DNA of 64,000 bases from Flavobacterium cerinum (GTDB taxonomy: Bacteria; Bacteroidota; Bacteroidia; Flavobacteriales; Flavobacteriaceae): contig NZ_SBII01000009.1 in the NCBI RefSeq assembly GCF_004028155.1, positions 62,001 through 126,000 on the forward strand, given 5' to 3'. A program made the position numbers and the translations under genes. Under the pieces are notes generated by a model. It searched no databases and had not been told where the DNA came from. It saw only the letters and a program-made list of their open reading frames with translations. Positions 27,378 through 35,702 of this stretch are shown here, one piece after another. How positions within the stretch are numbered: the first letter of the stretch is position 1; the number at the start of each line of letters is the position of its first letter.

Positions 27378-27385
27378 TAACTTTG
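27378..27385 (+). promoter_or_regulatory. -7 promoter element of the MFS gene
   Basis: TAACTTTG is a perfect TAnnTTTG match 20 nt before the start codon. The nearest TTG (27350) gives a rather long 25-nt spacer. Confidence 0.5.
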
Positions 27386-27405
27386 TAACAAACCAACCCA
27401 CACAA

Positions 27406-28623
27406 ATGCTTCAGCAGGCTTTTACCCGTTACATCAATAATTTTCGTGGATTTTCACGAGAGATCTGGATACTTACCCTCATTACCTTCATCAATCGTGC
27501 AGGTACAATGGTGTTCCCTTTCTTATCAAAATACTTAAAAGAAGACCTTCATTTTTCCTATAGTCAGGTAGGATGGATCATGGTTTGCTTCGGGTCGGGC
27601 TCTATGATTGGCTCATGGCTAGGTGGTAAACTATCAGATAAGATAGGATTCTATAAAGTAATGGTTTTCAGTATGCTTACAAGTGGTTTGTTCTTTTTTA
27701 TTTTACAGTTTATAACCACGTTTACAGGACTTTGTATTGCCATGTTCAGTATCATGGTCATTGCAGATATGTTCCGTCCAGCTATGTTTGTATCTTTAAG
27801 TGCTTATGCCAAACCGGAGAACAGAACCCGTGCATTAACTTTAGTACGACTAGCGGTGAATCTTGGCTTTGCTGCCGGACCGGCTTTAGGCGGATTAGTT
27901 ATTCTTGGTGTAGGTTACCACGGATTGTTTTGGGCAGATGGCATTTCATGTATAACATCCATTACTTTGTTCTGCCTTTTGGTAAAAGAGAAAAAGAGAC
28001 CAAAGATCGACGACCATCCGTTAGAAGAACAGAAAAAAGTAAAATCAGTATTCAGCGATACTCCTTTTTGGTTATTTCTGTTCTGTAGTTTTGCGTCTGC
28101 CATGATCTTTTTCCAGTTGTTTACTACCCTTCCTTTATACCATAAAGAATGGTATGGACTTACAGAAGTTCAAACCGGATTACTAATGTCTCTAAACGGA
28201 CTTATGGTCTTCTTTATGGAAATGCCTATTGTGGGGTATTTGGAACGTAAAAAAGTACAAAAATTAAAGATCATTTTTTGGGGTGCCATTTTCATGGCTC
28301 TCAACTTTTTTGTTTTATTATTTGACATGTGGGTAGGCATACTAATAGTAAGTATCGTGATGCTTACGTTTGCCGAAATGTTCAACTTTCCCTTCTCAAA
28401 CTCTTTTGCTCTTAGCCGTGCACCACGTGGCCATGAAGGCCGCTATATGGCATTATACACCATGACCTTTAGTCTTGCCCACGTTGTAAGTGCAAAATTA
28501 GGTATGGAAGTAATTTCTAAATGGGGCTATAATACAAACTGGATCGTTATGGGAATAATTGGACTATTCTCTGCTGCTATCCTGCTTCTCGTAAAAAAAA
28601 TGGTCGCAAAAGAAAACACCTAA
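27406..28623 (+). CDS. MFS transporter
   Basis: This major-facilitator permease of 405 residues has about 12 helices. The loop between helices 2 and 3 reads GSWLGGKLSDKIGFYKV, the classic MFS motif A, and a looser copy appears in the second half. The N-terminal TLITFINRAGTMVFPF resembles the MdtH/YfcJ-like drug-efflux group. The substrate is unknown. No regulator is adjacent on the upstream side. The BlaI unit begins about 115 nt downstream with its own promoter. Confidence 0.9.
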   Translation: MLQQAFTRYINNFRGFSREIWILTLITFINRAGTMVFPFLSKYLKEDLHFSYSQVGWIMVCFGSGSMIGSWLGGKLSDKIGFYKVMVFSMLTSGLFFFILQFITTFTGLCIAMFSIMVIADMFRPAMFVSLSAYAKPENRTRALTLVRLAVNLGFAAGPALGGLVILGVGYHGLFWADGISCITSITLFCLLVKEKKRPKIDDHPLEEQKKVKSVFSDTPFWLFLFCSFASAMIFFQLFTTLPLYHKEWYGLTEVQTGLLMSLNGLMVFFMEMPIVGYLERKKVQKLKIIFWGAIFMALNFFVLLFDMWVGILIVSIVMLTFAEMFNFPFSNSFALSRAPRGHEGRYMALYTMTFSLAHVVSAKLGMEVISKWGYNTNWIVMGIIGLFSAAILLLVKKMVAKENT

Positions 28624-28655
28624 AATATTTTATTGCAGGCATCTGACAATAAACT

Positions 28656-28711
28656 AACTAACTTTTGAGTTTACTAACTATAAAAATAGTTGCGTAACTA
28701 AAAAAATAGTT
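28656..28711 (+). promoter_or_regulatory. Three evenly spaced operators upstream of blaI
   Basis: AACTA-N6-TAGTT occurs at 28676-28691 and 28696-28711, and AACTA-N6-GAGTT (one mismatch) at 28656-28671. The copies start exactly 20 nt apart, close to two helical turns, and the second and third flank the predicted -33 TTG. BlaI/MecI repressors bind short inverted repeats of their own promoters, so these are probable BlaI sites. Confidence 0.75.
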
Positions 28712-28720
28712 TTAAGTTTG
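28690..28720 (+). promoter_or_regulatory. Promoter of the blaI-M56 operon
   Basis: TTG at 28690 and TAAGTTTG at 28713-28720 are 20 nt apart and overlap the proposed operators. The start codon is 20 nt downstream. Confidence 0.75.
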
Positions 28721-28740
28721 GAGTATAAATTAAAGATGTC

Positions 28741-29100
28741 ATGCAAAAGTTAACAAACAAGGAAGAAGAAATTATGCACATACTATGGAAACTTGAAAAA
28801 GCTTTTGTAAAAGATGTGCTTACCGAAATTGAAGACGACAAACCTCACTACAATACCCTTTCTACTATTATAAGGAATCTTGAAGAGAAAGGTTATGTAA
28901 GTCATAATGCCTATGGCAACACACACCAGTACTTCCCTGTTGTAACCAAAGAAGACTACAGAAAAGGTTTTATGAGCAATGCTATTGAGAATTATTTTAA
29001 TAATTCATACAAAAGTATGATCTCCTTTTTTGCTAAGGAAGAAAAAATCAGTGCCGATGAACTTCGTGAGATTCTGGATATGATCGAAAAAAAGAAGTGA
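28741..29100 (+). CDS. BlaI/MecI/CopY-family transcriptional repressor
   Basis: This winged-helix repressor has 119 residues. It opens with KLTNKEEEIMHILWKLEKAFV, has the DNA-recognition region HYNTLSTIIRNLEEKGYVSH and ends in a short dimerisation helix, ILDMIEKKK. In studied systems, membrane M56 peptidases trigger cleavage or release of such repressors. Here an M56 gene starts 1 nt after its stop, and three operator-like repeats precede it, consistent with autoregulation. The inducing signal need not be a beta-lactam. Confidence 0.93.
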   Translation: MQKLTNKEEEIMHILWKLEKAFVKDVLTEIEDDKPHYNTLSTIIRNLEEKGYVSHNAYGNTHQYFPVVTKEDYRKGFMSNAIENYFNNSYKSMISFFAKEEKISADELREILDMIEKKK

Positions 29101-29101
29101 T

Positions 29102-31102
29102 ATGGAAAACTTTATCATTTATATGGCTAAGGCGTCCGGGCTTCTTGCTTTGTTCTTCCTTGCTTATTATTTTCTGCTGAGAAAAGAAACTTTCTTTACC
29201 TCAAACCGATGGTTCATGCTGGCTGGTTTGGTGACTTCTGTTGTGCTTCCTGCAATTGAATACACTAAAATAATATGGATAACAGCTGCACCACAATCAG
29301 CACAGCCAATAAATCTCAACCAGCTTATTTTTATCAGAAACATGCTGGCAGCAAAGCCTCAGCCTCAAACCATCGACATCAATTGGTTTGACGTTGCTGC
29401 GGGAATGTATTTTGCAGGAGTATTGTTTCTACTCATACGTTTCACACTGGATCTATTGACCATAAGAAAATTATTAAGTGGAAATGAAATTGTAAAAGAT
29501 AAACAGTTTAGGCTCATTGACTCTCATCAGGTTAAATCGCCTTTCTCCTTCTTTAATTATATCATATACAATTCGGCAGTATTAAATCCTGACGAACTTA
29601 ACAGTATCATCAGCCACGAAAAAGTACACAGCAGCCAGAAGCATTCTATAGATATGATCATTAGCCAGTTATTCTGTGTGGCATTTTGGTTCAATCCTTT
29701 TGCCTGGATGTACAAAAAATCGATCTCACAAAACCTGGAATTTATTGCCGATGCCGAAGCTATAAAACAACTGGCTGACAGAACTGCTTATCAAAAAACC
29801 TTATTAAAAATAACGATACAACCCGAGTGTATCGCAATCACCAATCATTTTTATCAATCACTAATCAAAAAACGAATCGTTATGTTAAACAAAAAACAAT
29901 CCAAAAGGCTAAACTCCTGGAAATATGCTACTGTGCTTCCTGCACTGGTTGCCTTTATGTTTCTTTTTCAGGTAAAAATTGTAGCACAGGAAAAAGCAGT
30001 CACAATGACTACCAATGAAAAAACAAAACTTGTTCTCGAAATTACTAAAGACGCCACCGACAGTGAACTGGATGAACAGGCAAGCATTTTTAAAAATGAA
30101 TTTGATGCCGATGTTATCTACAGCGACTTAAAACGAAATGCTGCAGGAGAAATTACCGGTATAAAAGTTACTGTAAAAGATAAAAACCAGTCTAAAATAT
30201 ATCAGGTATTAAATAACAAACCCATTGTTACATTTACGATAGGCTTAGAAAAAAATGACGGTTCGGATAAGAACTACATTACGTTTACCGGTACTAACAT
30301 GAGAATGAGCTCAGAGAACAACACTGCAGATAGTACTATACCAAACCCGCCAGTGGCACCGCCAATGCCTCCTTCTCCTCCTGCATTAACGGCTATTGCT
30401 GTAAACAACACAACTAGCAACCGTAATAATAACCAAGGGGGGACTTTTATAAATACCCCATTTGAAGGAGCCATTGTTTATATAAATGGTGTGAAGCAAA
30501 AAGAAAGCGACATAATCAATATTCCTAACGGCCAAACAATATCAATCATTAACGTTCTTTCTCCAAAAGAAGCGAAAAAGAAATATGGTAAAGAGGCGAA
30601 AAAAGGAGCTATGGAAATTACAACTCAAAAAAGTACGCCATCTTCAAACAACAAATCCGGCAGTTACTCTTATGCACTTAATAATAGCGAAATCATTATG
30701 CCAAATTTGGATGAGATTATGGGTTATGCAGCTATGGGAGTAAATGAAGGAATGAAAGCCCTTAGTGCGATTAACTGGGATAATGAAATGCAGTTTTCTA
30801 ATCAAGGACTCTCAGCTCAGGACATTGCTCAACTAAAGGCCGACATAAAACAGGCTCAGGCAGATGTTAAGAGAGAAATGGGTGATATCGAAATGAAAAA
30901 TATTTTTTCTGAAAAAGATAAAGAAGAATTTAAAAGAGTTTACAACGAAGCTTATCGTGAAAGTTTCAAAGCAATGAAAGAAATGAAAAATGAAATTAGG
31001 GAAAATGTAAAAGAAGAAATGAAAGAGGCCAAAAAAGAAATGATAAAGGCGAAAAAAGAGATGGAAAAAGCAAGGAAGGAAATAAGTAAAAAATCAAATT
31101 AA
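29102..31102 (+). CDS. BlaR1-like M56 membrane peptidase with plug-like C-terminal domain
   Basis: This is the sensor/peptidase partner of BlaI, 666 residues. The N-terminal part has four hydrophobic helices (about 5-25, 36-55, 97-120 and after 270) and the zinc motif HEKVH in IISHEKVHSS, with ENAD-type Glu in LEFIADAEAIKQ. After the last helix comes a periplasmic region of about 370 residues with a TonB-plug-like unit (AIVYINGVKQ, ISIINVLSPKEAKKKYGKEA, GAMEITTQ) and a final long Lys/Glu-rich coiled coil. It lacks the penicillin-binding domain of true BlaR1, so the ligand is unknown. The stop/start spacing to blaI is 1 nt. Confidence 0.9.
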   Translation: MENFIIYMAKASGLLALFFLAYYFLLRKETFFTSNRWFMLAGLVTSVVLPAIEYTKIIWITAAPQSAQPINLNQLIFIRNMLAAKPQPQTIDINWFDVAAGMYFAGVLFLLIRFTLDLLTIRKLLSGNEIVKDKQFRLIDSHQVKSPFSFFNYIIYNSAVLNPDELNSIISHEKVHSSQKHSIDMIISQLFCVAFWFNPFAWMYKKSISQNLEFIADAEAIKQLADRTAYQKTLLKITIQPECIAITNHFYQSLIKKRIVMLNKKQSKRLNSWKYATVLPALVAFMFLFQVKIVAQEKAVTMTTNEKTKLVLEITKDATDSELDEQASIFKNEFDADVIYSDLKRNAAGEITGIKVTVKDKNQSKIYQVLNNKPIVTFTIGLEKNDGSDKNYITFTGTNMRMSSENNTADSTIPNPPVAPPMPPSPPALTAIAVNNTTSNRNNNQGGTFINTPFEGAIVYINGVKQKESDIINIPNGQTISIINVLSPKEAKKKYGKEAKKGAMEITTQKSTPSSNNKSGSYSYALNNSEIIMPNLDEIMGYAAMGVNEGMKALSAINWDNEMQFSNQGLSAQDIAQLKADIKQAQADVKREMGDIEMKNIFSEKDKEEFKRVYNEAYRESFKAMKEMKNEIRENVKEEMKEAKKEMIKAKKEMEKARKEISKKSN

Positions 31103-31130
31103 ATTTGAGGTTAGTTTTGATTCGTAAAGG

Positions 31131-31152
31131 GGCGGCCTTATACCTGGCCGCC
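31131..31152 (+). repeat. GC-rich hairpin between the two M56 genes
   Basis: GGCGGCC and GGCCGCC pair perfectly around the 8-nt loop TTATACCT, in strikingly AT-rich surroundings. No T run follows, so it is more likely a processing or stabilising hairpin, or a weak attenuator, than a full terminator. Confidence 0.6.
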
Positions 31153-31204
31153 TTAATACTGTTATATATTATATTTTAATAAACATATTAATATACAATT
31201 AGTT

Positions 31205-33115
31205 ATGGAAAGTTTTTTTATTTACTTAGCCAAAGCATCGGGTCTTATTGCCTTGTTCTTTCTTGCATATTATCTGTTTATTAAAAAAGAAACTTTTTTT
31301 ACCTCAAATAGGCTTTTCCTATTAACAGGCCTATTTACGTCTGTACTATTACCGTTTCTGGTTTACACAAAAATAGTATGGATAGATCCCTTACCTCCTA
31401 TTAATACAATTATTATCAACGGGCCAATATTACAATCAAAACCTGTACTGCAGGAACCTTCGTTTGAATTTAACTGGATGTATATTGCAATTGGAGTATA
31501 TCTGGCAGGAGTACTTTTTTTTATGATCCGGTTCCTTATCGATCTTTTTAAAGTTGTTCGCCTCCTAAAAGGAAAAGAAGTTCAATACGAAAATAAGTTC
31601 TTTTTAATTGATTCAGAAGCCATACAGTCACCTTTCTCTTTCTTCAGGCATATTGTATACAATTCGGCTTTATTACAGCCAAACGAGCTTAAAAACATTA
31701 TAGCACACGAAAAAGTACACAGTAGGCAACTGCATTCGGTAGATATGTTGCTGAGCCAGTTGTTCTGTTCCATCTTCTGGTTTAATCCATTTGTATGGTT
31801 ATATAAAAAAGCGATCTCCCAAAACCTTGAATTCATTGCCGATGCCGAAGCAACTAAAGAGATATCTGATGTGCAGGCATACCAGAAAACACTGCTAAAA
31901 ATAACATTACAACCGGAATGCCTAAGCCTTACCAATCATTTTTATCAATCATTGATCAAAAAACGAATTATGATGCTAAATAAACAACAATCGAAAAAAC
32001 GAAACTACTGGAAGTACATTACTATAGTACCGGTTCTTGTCGCTTTTATATACTTATTTCAAACTGAAGTAATCGCTCAGGAAAAAGCAGAAAAAGCAGC
32101 CACCGGAAAAGCAAAAAATACAACGAAATTTAAAATTGCCCTTGAGGTAAATAAAGATTCTGACGAAAAAGAGCTAAACGAGGAAAAATTGATCTTTAAA
32201 CAGGAATTTGATGCAGATATTTACTTTTCAAATATTATTCGAAATGCCAAAGGTGAAATCATTGCTATAAAAGTTTCGGTAAAAGACAAAGACAATCAAG
32301 CCTCCTATCCAGTATATGAGGTAACAAAAAATAAAAATGACAACAGTCCTATACATCCATTTACTGTTGCTATCGAACAAGAAGAAGGAACAAATAAAAA
32401 CGTTATAACATTTAATGATCCTGTAAAAAGACAGGTTTTAAACCATAAAGGAGAAGAAATAAAAGTTGACGGGTCCGCTAAAAAAGATGACTCTCTGAAA
32501 GAAAACTGGACAGTAAACTCATTTACTAAGAATGGTAAAGAATCACTAATCATTATTAACGGAGTAAAACAAAATCCGGGATCAGCTATTAGTATACCTC
32601 TTCAGTGTGAAGTTGATAAAGTGAAAGCTTTAAATAGTAAAGAAGCTGTTGAAAAATATGGCGAAGCAGCTAAGCACGGTGCTATGGAGATTACCCTAAA
32701 AGAAGACAAAAATGCTACTCCTAAAAATTATGAAGTTCGCCAAAAAATGGCATTTAACAGTAATCAGGTTTCACCAGAACTGCATGTAACTACCGAGGCA
32801 AACAGAAAATTAAACACACCCATAACTGAAAGAGTACAACAAATAAATAATAGTTCTACAAGAATTGCCATAGTAAAAAATGAGAGTAATGATATTATAA
32901 AAACACTTCAGGATCAAGGCTTTGATTTCGACAAAGCTTATTTAAGTGTTGACAGTAAAGAGGTTACCAAAAAAGAACTTGGAACAGTATTAGGTAATGT
33001 AATGTCTATAAAAAATATTGAATTAGGAAAAGCACCAAATGAAAAAGGGGTAGAAAAATATGGAAGTAAAGCTTACTATGGTTTCTTAGTAATTACCACT
33101 CAAAATAAACCTTAA
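31205..33115 (+). CDS. Second BlaR1-like M56 membrane peptidase (paralogue)
   Basis: This paralogue of the preceding gene has 636 residues. The N-terminal 300 residues align closely (MESFFIYLAKASGLIALFFL; zinc motif in IIAHEKVHSR; LEFIADAEATKE; ITLQPECLSLTNHFYQSLIKKR). The periplasmic part again has a plug-like module (LIIINGVKQNPGSAISI, VKALNSKEAVEKYGEAAKHG) and a second degenerate copy near the C-terminus (KAYLSVDSKEVTKKEL, GVEKYGSKAYYGFLVITTQ), but no long coiled coil. Tandem duplication followed by divergence of the sensory half suggests two different signals feeding one repressor. A terminator follows. Confidence 0.9.
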   Translation: MESFFIYLAKASGLIALFFLAYYLFIKKETFFTSNRLFLLTGLFTSVLLPFLVYTKIVWIDPLPPINTIIINGPILQSKPVLQEPSFEFNWMYIAIGVYLAGVLFFMIRFLIDLFKVVRLLKGKEVQYENKFFLIDSEAIQSPFSFFRHIVYNSALLQPNELKNIIAHEKVHSRQLHSVDMLLSQLFCSIFWFNPFVWLYKKAISQNLEFIADAEATKEISDVQAYQKTLLKITLQPECLSLTNHFYQSLIKKRIMMLNKQQSKKRNYWKYITIVPVLVAFIYLFQTEVIAQEKAEKAATGKAKNTTKFKIALEVNKDSDEKELNEEKLIFKQEFDADIYFSNIIRNAKGEIIAIKVSVKDKDNQASYPVYEVTKNKNDNSPIHPFTVAIEQEEGTNKNVITFNDPVKRQVLNHKGEEIKVDGSAKKDDSLKENWTVNSFTKNGKESLIIINGVKQNPGSAISIPLQCEVDKVKALNSKEAVEKYGEAAKHGAMEITLKEDKNATPKNYEVRQKMAFNSNQVSPELHVTTEANRKLNTPITERVQQINNSSTRIAIVKNESNDIIKTLQDQGFDFDKAYLSVDSKEVTKKELGTVLGNVMSIKNIELGKAPNEKGVEKYGSKAYYGFLVITTQNKP

Positions 33116-33166
33116 TTAAATAATAAACAGCTTATTATAAGTACTACAATTACACAATTTATTCTT

Positions 33167-33197
33167 AAAGACTGCCCTAAAAAGGCAGTCTTTTTTT
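33167..33197 (+). terminator. Intrinsic terminator of the blaI-M56 operon
   Basis: AAAGACTGCC pairs perfectly with GGCAGTCTTT around a 7-nt loop, followed by a T run. Confidence 0.92.
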
Positions 33198-33225
33198 ATA
33201 TTTGATTTACCAAACCCTCCTAACC

Positions 33226-33366
33226 ATGTATAAACTTCTTGCAAAACTCAATCATTGGCTATTGCCCAATTATACAAAAGAACAATTGGATCTTGCAAAA
33301 GCTACAAAAGTCCAAAAAGCCATTATTGCCTGGAAATACTTTGTGACTACAAGGGCATTAGGTTAA
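33226..33366 (+). CDS. Small conserved-looking protein (46 residues)
   Basis: ATG 33226 opens a 46-residue frame: MYKLLAKLNHWLLPNY, then TKEQLDLAKATKVQKAI and IAWKYFVTTRALG. It is basic and helical, with regular hydrophobic spacing. Similar short proteins are, as I recall, widespread in Flavobacteriaceae and often carry the doubtful label SsrA-binding protein; this is memory, not a search result. Its stop overlaps the stop of the convergent apt gene by 4 nt. No signal peptide is visible. Confidence 0.7.
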   Translation: MYKLLAKLNHWLLPNYTKEQLDLAKATKVQKAIIAWKYFVTTRALG

Positions 33367-33875
33367 TATACTAACGGAGCATATACTTCCTGTTTACTGA
33401 TTTTATCCCTGCCATGTAAAAAAGAAAGCTCCATAAGAAAATTACATTGTACAATTTCTCCACCTAGTTTTTCTACTAATTCACAAACTGCTTTAACTGT
33501 ACCACCGGTAGCCAATACATCGTCATGTATTAAAACCCTGTCTCCTGGCTTTATGGCATCCGTATGAACCTCAAGTGTATCTGTGCCATATTCCAGCTCA
33601 TAGGAAGCTGAAATAGTATCGAAAGGAAGTTTTTTAGGTTTGCGTACCGGTACAAAACCAACTCCAAGCTCATAAGCAATTAATGTTGCGAAAAAAAAGC
33701 CCCTGCTCTCTACTCCTACTACCTTATCAATCTTCCTGTCTTTTAGATTATTCATTAACAGCGCCATACACTCTCTAACAGCCTTTGGATTAGCTAAAAG
33801 TGGCGTTATATCTTTAAAAACAACCCCTTCTTTTGGAAAATCCTGAATGTCACGTATATACTGGTTTAATGTCAT
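33363..33875 (-). CDS. apt: Adenine phosphoribosyltransferase
   Basis: This purine-salvage enzyme makes AMP from adenine and PRPP. It has 170 residues, the normal length. The N-terminus TLNQYIRDIQDFPKEGVVFKD is typical, and the PRPP-binding loop is RVLIHDDVLATGGTVKA. VGVESRGFFFATLIAYELG and the KPKKLPFDTISASYELEYG flexible-loop region complete the match. Its stop overlaps a small convergent ORF. Its start lies about 30 nt from the divergent tRNA-Arg promoter. Confidence 0.97.
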   Translation of the reverse strand: MTLNQYIRDIQDFPKEGVVFKDITPLLANPKAVRECMALLMNNLKDRKIDKVVGVESRGFFFATLIAYELGVGFVPVRKPKKLPFDTISASYELEYGTDTLEVHTDAIKPGDRVLIHDDVLATGGTVKAVCELVEKLGGEIVQCNFLMELSFLHGRDKISKQEVYAPLVY

Positions 33876-33903
33876 GTTTTTTAAATTTTATATTGATTAA
33901 CAC

Positions 33904-33933
33904 TTGCAAGTTAAGCATAATTCCCTATATTTG
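33904..33933 (+). promoter_or_regulatory. Promoter of tRNA-Arg
   Basis: TTG at 33904 and TATATTTG at 33926-33933 are 19 nt apart, a full match to the Bacteroidota consensus. The mature tRNA begins 13 nt later. Confidence 0.85.
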
Positions 33934-33945
33934 CACCCGAATTAA

Positions 33946-34019
33946 GGCCTCGTGGCGCAACTGAATAGCGCATCTGATTACGGCTCAGAAGGTTACTGGT
34001 TTGAATCCAGTCGAGGTCA
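33946..34019 (+). tRNA. tRNA-Arg (anticodon ACG)
   Basis: The cloverleaf is complete. Acceptor stem GGCCTCG pairs with CGAGGTC (one G-T). The D stem is GCGC/GCGC. Anticodon stem TCTGA/TCAGA encloses loop TTACGGC with anticodon ACG, and the T stem ACTGG/CCAGT has loop TTTGAAT. The discriminator is A and CCA is not encoded. It is 74 nt long. Confidence 0.96.
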
Positions 34020-34024
34020 CTTTA

Positions 34025-34059
34025 AAAAATGCTAAGCTAAACAGTTTAGCATTTTTTTT
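34025..34059 (+). terminator. Intrinsic terminator of tRNA-Arg
   Basis: AAATGCTAA pairs with TTTAGCATTT around a short loop and is followed by a run of T residues. Confidence 0.88.
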
Positions 34060-34180
34060 ATGCCTTTTTCATAATATATAAACAGGTTTATCTCTATAAA
34101 TGAACGGTTTACTTGTTTCAAGGTGAAATTACTAGATTCAAATAGCACATAAACATCGGTATAACGAGAGTCAAGATAAA

Positions 34181-35644
34181 GTGGAAGTGGAAAAAGTAGA
34201 AAACGAAGAAGCAAGCTGGACTATTTGTCCGGAATGTCATGGAAGCGGCAAAAAAAGTCGGAAGCTCAGCAAGAAAATACGCCTGCTCTACCAAATAGCA
34301 TTGGATCAATTTGAAAAAACGAAAGACGAAGGAACGGCTCCTGTTCGTCCTAAGGCACACTTATACTCCTGCTTAAACTGTTCAGGATCCGGATTACTCC
34401 CTTCTGCTGCTCCACCTATAGCAGATACAGAAAATTACCCACATATTGCTATTATTGGCGGTGGTATAGGAGGAATCGCTTTAGCTGTTGCTTGTTTGCA
34501 CCGCGGAATCCCTTTTACCATCTTTGAACGGGATAATAACTTTGATGCTCGCTCACAGGGCTACGGACTCACTTTGCAACAAGCTAGTAAAGCTATCGAA
34601 GGATTGGGTATTTTTTCATTAAAAGAAGGAGTGACTTCAACAAGACACATCGTTCATACTACTGAAGGAAAAGTGATTGGGGAATGGGGAATTCGAAAGT
34701 GGGTGCAGCCAGATACAAAAACAACTTCCAAACGTTCCAATATACATATCGCACGACAATCGCTGCGCTTAGCACTACTTGAGCAGCTTGGCGGACATGA
34801 TATGGTACAATGGGGTCACCAGTTAATCGATTTTAAAGAATGTAAGGATGAGGGTATTGATCTGACCTTTCAAGTAAACGGTGATATAAAGAGCTTCAAA
34901 GCTGATATGGTGGTTGGTGCTGATGGTATTCGAAGTTCGGTGCGAAAGTCGCTGATTGGCGAAGATAGTACCCCTCTACGTTACCTGGGCTGTATTGTTA
35001 TATTAGGTATATGTCCTTTGAGCGCACTCGAAGGGCTTACCAGTTCTTTACTTGATTCTGCCACAGTATTTCAAACTGCCAATGGCAATGAGCGTATCTA
35101 CATGATGCCTTATACATCAGATTCGGTGATGTGGCAGCTTAGCTTCCCAATGCCAGAAAAAGAGGCTAAGGAATTAAGTGCTCAAGGACCTGATGCACTC
35201 AAGGAAGAAGCGTGTCGTAGAACTCAGTGGCATGACCCTATTCCTCAGATTTTAGCCGCCACACAAGCAGCACAAATTTCCGGATATCCCGTTTATGATA
35301 GAGAATTACTCAAGGTAGAATTATTAGAAAAAGGTGGCCAGGTAACACTGATTGGAGATGCAGCTCACCCAATGAGTCCTTTCAAGGGACAAGGAGCAAA
35401 TCAGGCACTGCTCGATGCGCTCACCCTGGCTCGGGGAATCTCAAAAGGATGCAGACCTCTATCTCAATGGAGAAAAGCCGGATTGAGAGAAAATGTATTA
35501 AATGAATTTGAATCAGAAATGCTGGAGCGCAGTGCTGTAAAAGTAAAAGATTCGGCAGAAGCTGCACAATTCTTACATTCAGAAATTGTACTTCATGAGA
35601 GTGATGCTCCCAGAGGGCGTTGTCTAAAGAATAAAGACACATAA
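34181..35644 (+). CDS. FAD-dependent monooxygenase with N-terminal DnaJ-type zinc-finger motifs
   Basis: This aromatic-ring-hydroxylase-like flavoprotein has 487 residues. The FAD fold starts with IAIIGGGIGGIALA (about 89-102), has MVVGADGIRSSVR in the middle and LIGDAAHPMSPFKGQGAN near residue 400, the order found in PHBH/TetX-type monooxygenases. In front sits a ~75-residue segment with two CxxCxGxG motifs, CPECHGSG (16-23) and CLNCSGSG (64-71), like the DnaJ zinc centre. The start appears to be GTG at 34181: no in-frame ATG lies between the upstream stop and the first Cys motif. The substrate is unknown. Close relatives include tetracycline- or ubiquinone-pathway hydroxylases. Confidence 0.85.
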   Translation: MEVEKVENEEASWTICPECHGSGKKSRKLSKKIRLLYQIALDQFEKTKDEGTAPVRPKAHLYSCLNCSGSGLLPSAAPPIADTENYPHIAIIGGGIGGIALAVACLHRGIPFTIFERDNNFDARSQGYGLTLQQASKAIEGLGIFSLKEGVTSTRHIVHTTEGKVIGEWGIRKWVQPDTKTTSKRSNIHIARQSLRLALLEQLGGHDMVQWGHQLIDFKECKDEGIDLTFQVNGDIKSFKADMVVGADGIRSSVRKSLIGEDSTPLRYLGCIVILGICPLSALEGLTSSLLDSATVFQTANGNERIYMMPYTSDSVMWQLSFPMPEKEAKELSAQGPDALKEEACRRTQWHDPIPQILAATQAAQISGYPVYDRELLKVELLEKGGQVTLIGDAAHPMSPFKGQGANQALLDALTLARGISKGCRPLSQWRKAGLRENVLNEFESEMLERSAVKVKDSAEAAQFLHSEIVLHESDAPRGRCLKNKDT

Positions 35645-35664
35645 AAAGGCTATTAATACATAAC

Positions 35665-35702
35665 TTAAATAGTTGACCATATTTATTATGTCAACTATTT
35701 AA
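35665..35702. repeat. 13-bp perfect inverted repeat
   Basis: TTAAATAGTTGAC (35665-35677) and GTCAACTATTTAA (35690-35702) are perfectly complementary around 12 nt. There is no T run, so it may be an operator or a weak terminator between the monooxygenase and NmrA-like genes. The rest of the gap up to 35908 shows nothing else. Confidence 0.7.

Noticed and set aside
28741-33115. Calling the BlaI/M56 operon a beta-lactam resistance locus
   Set aside because: There is no beta-lactamase or penicillin-binding domain in or near the operon.
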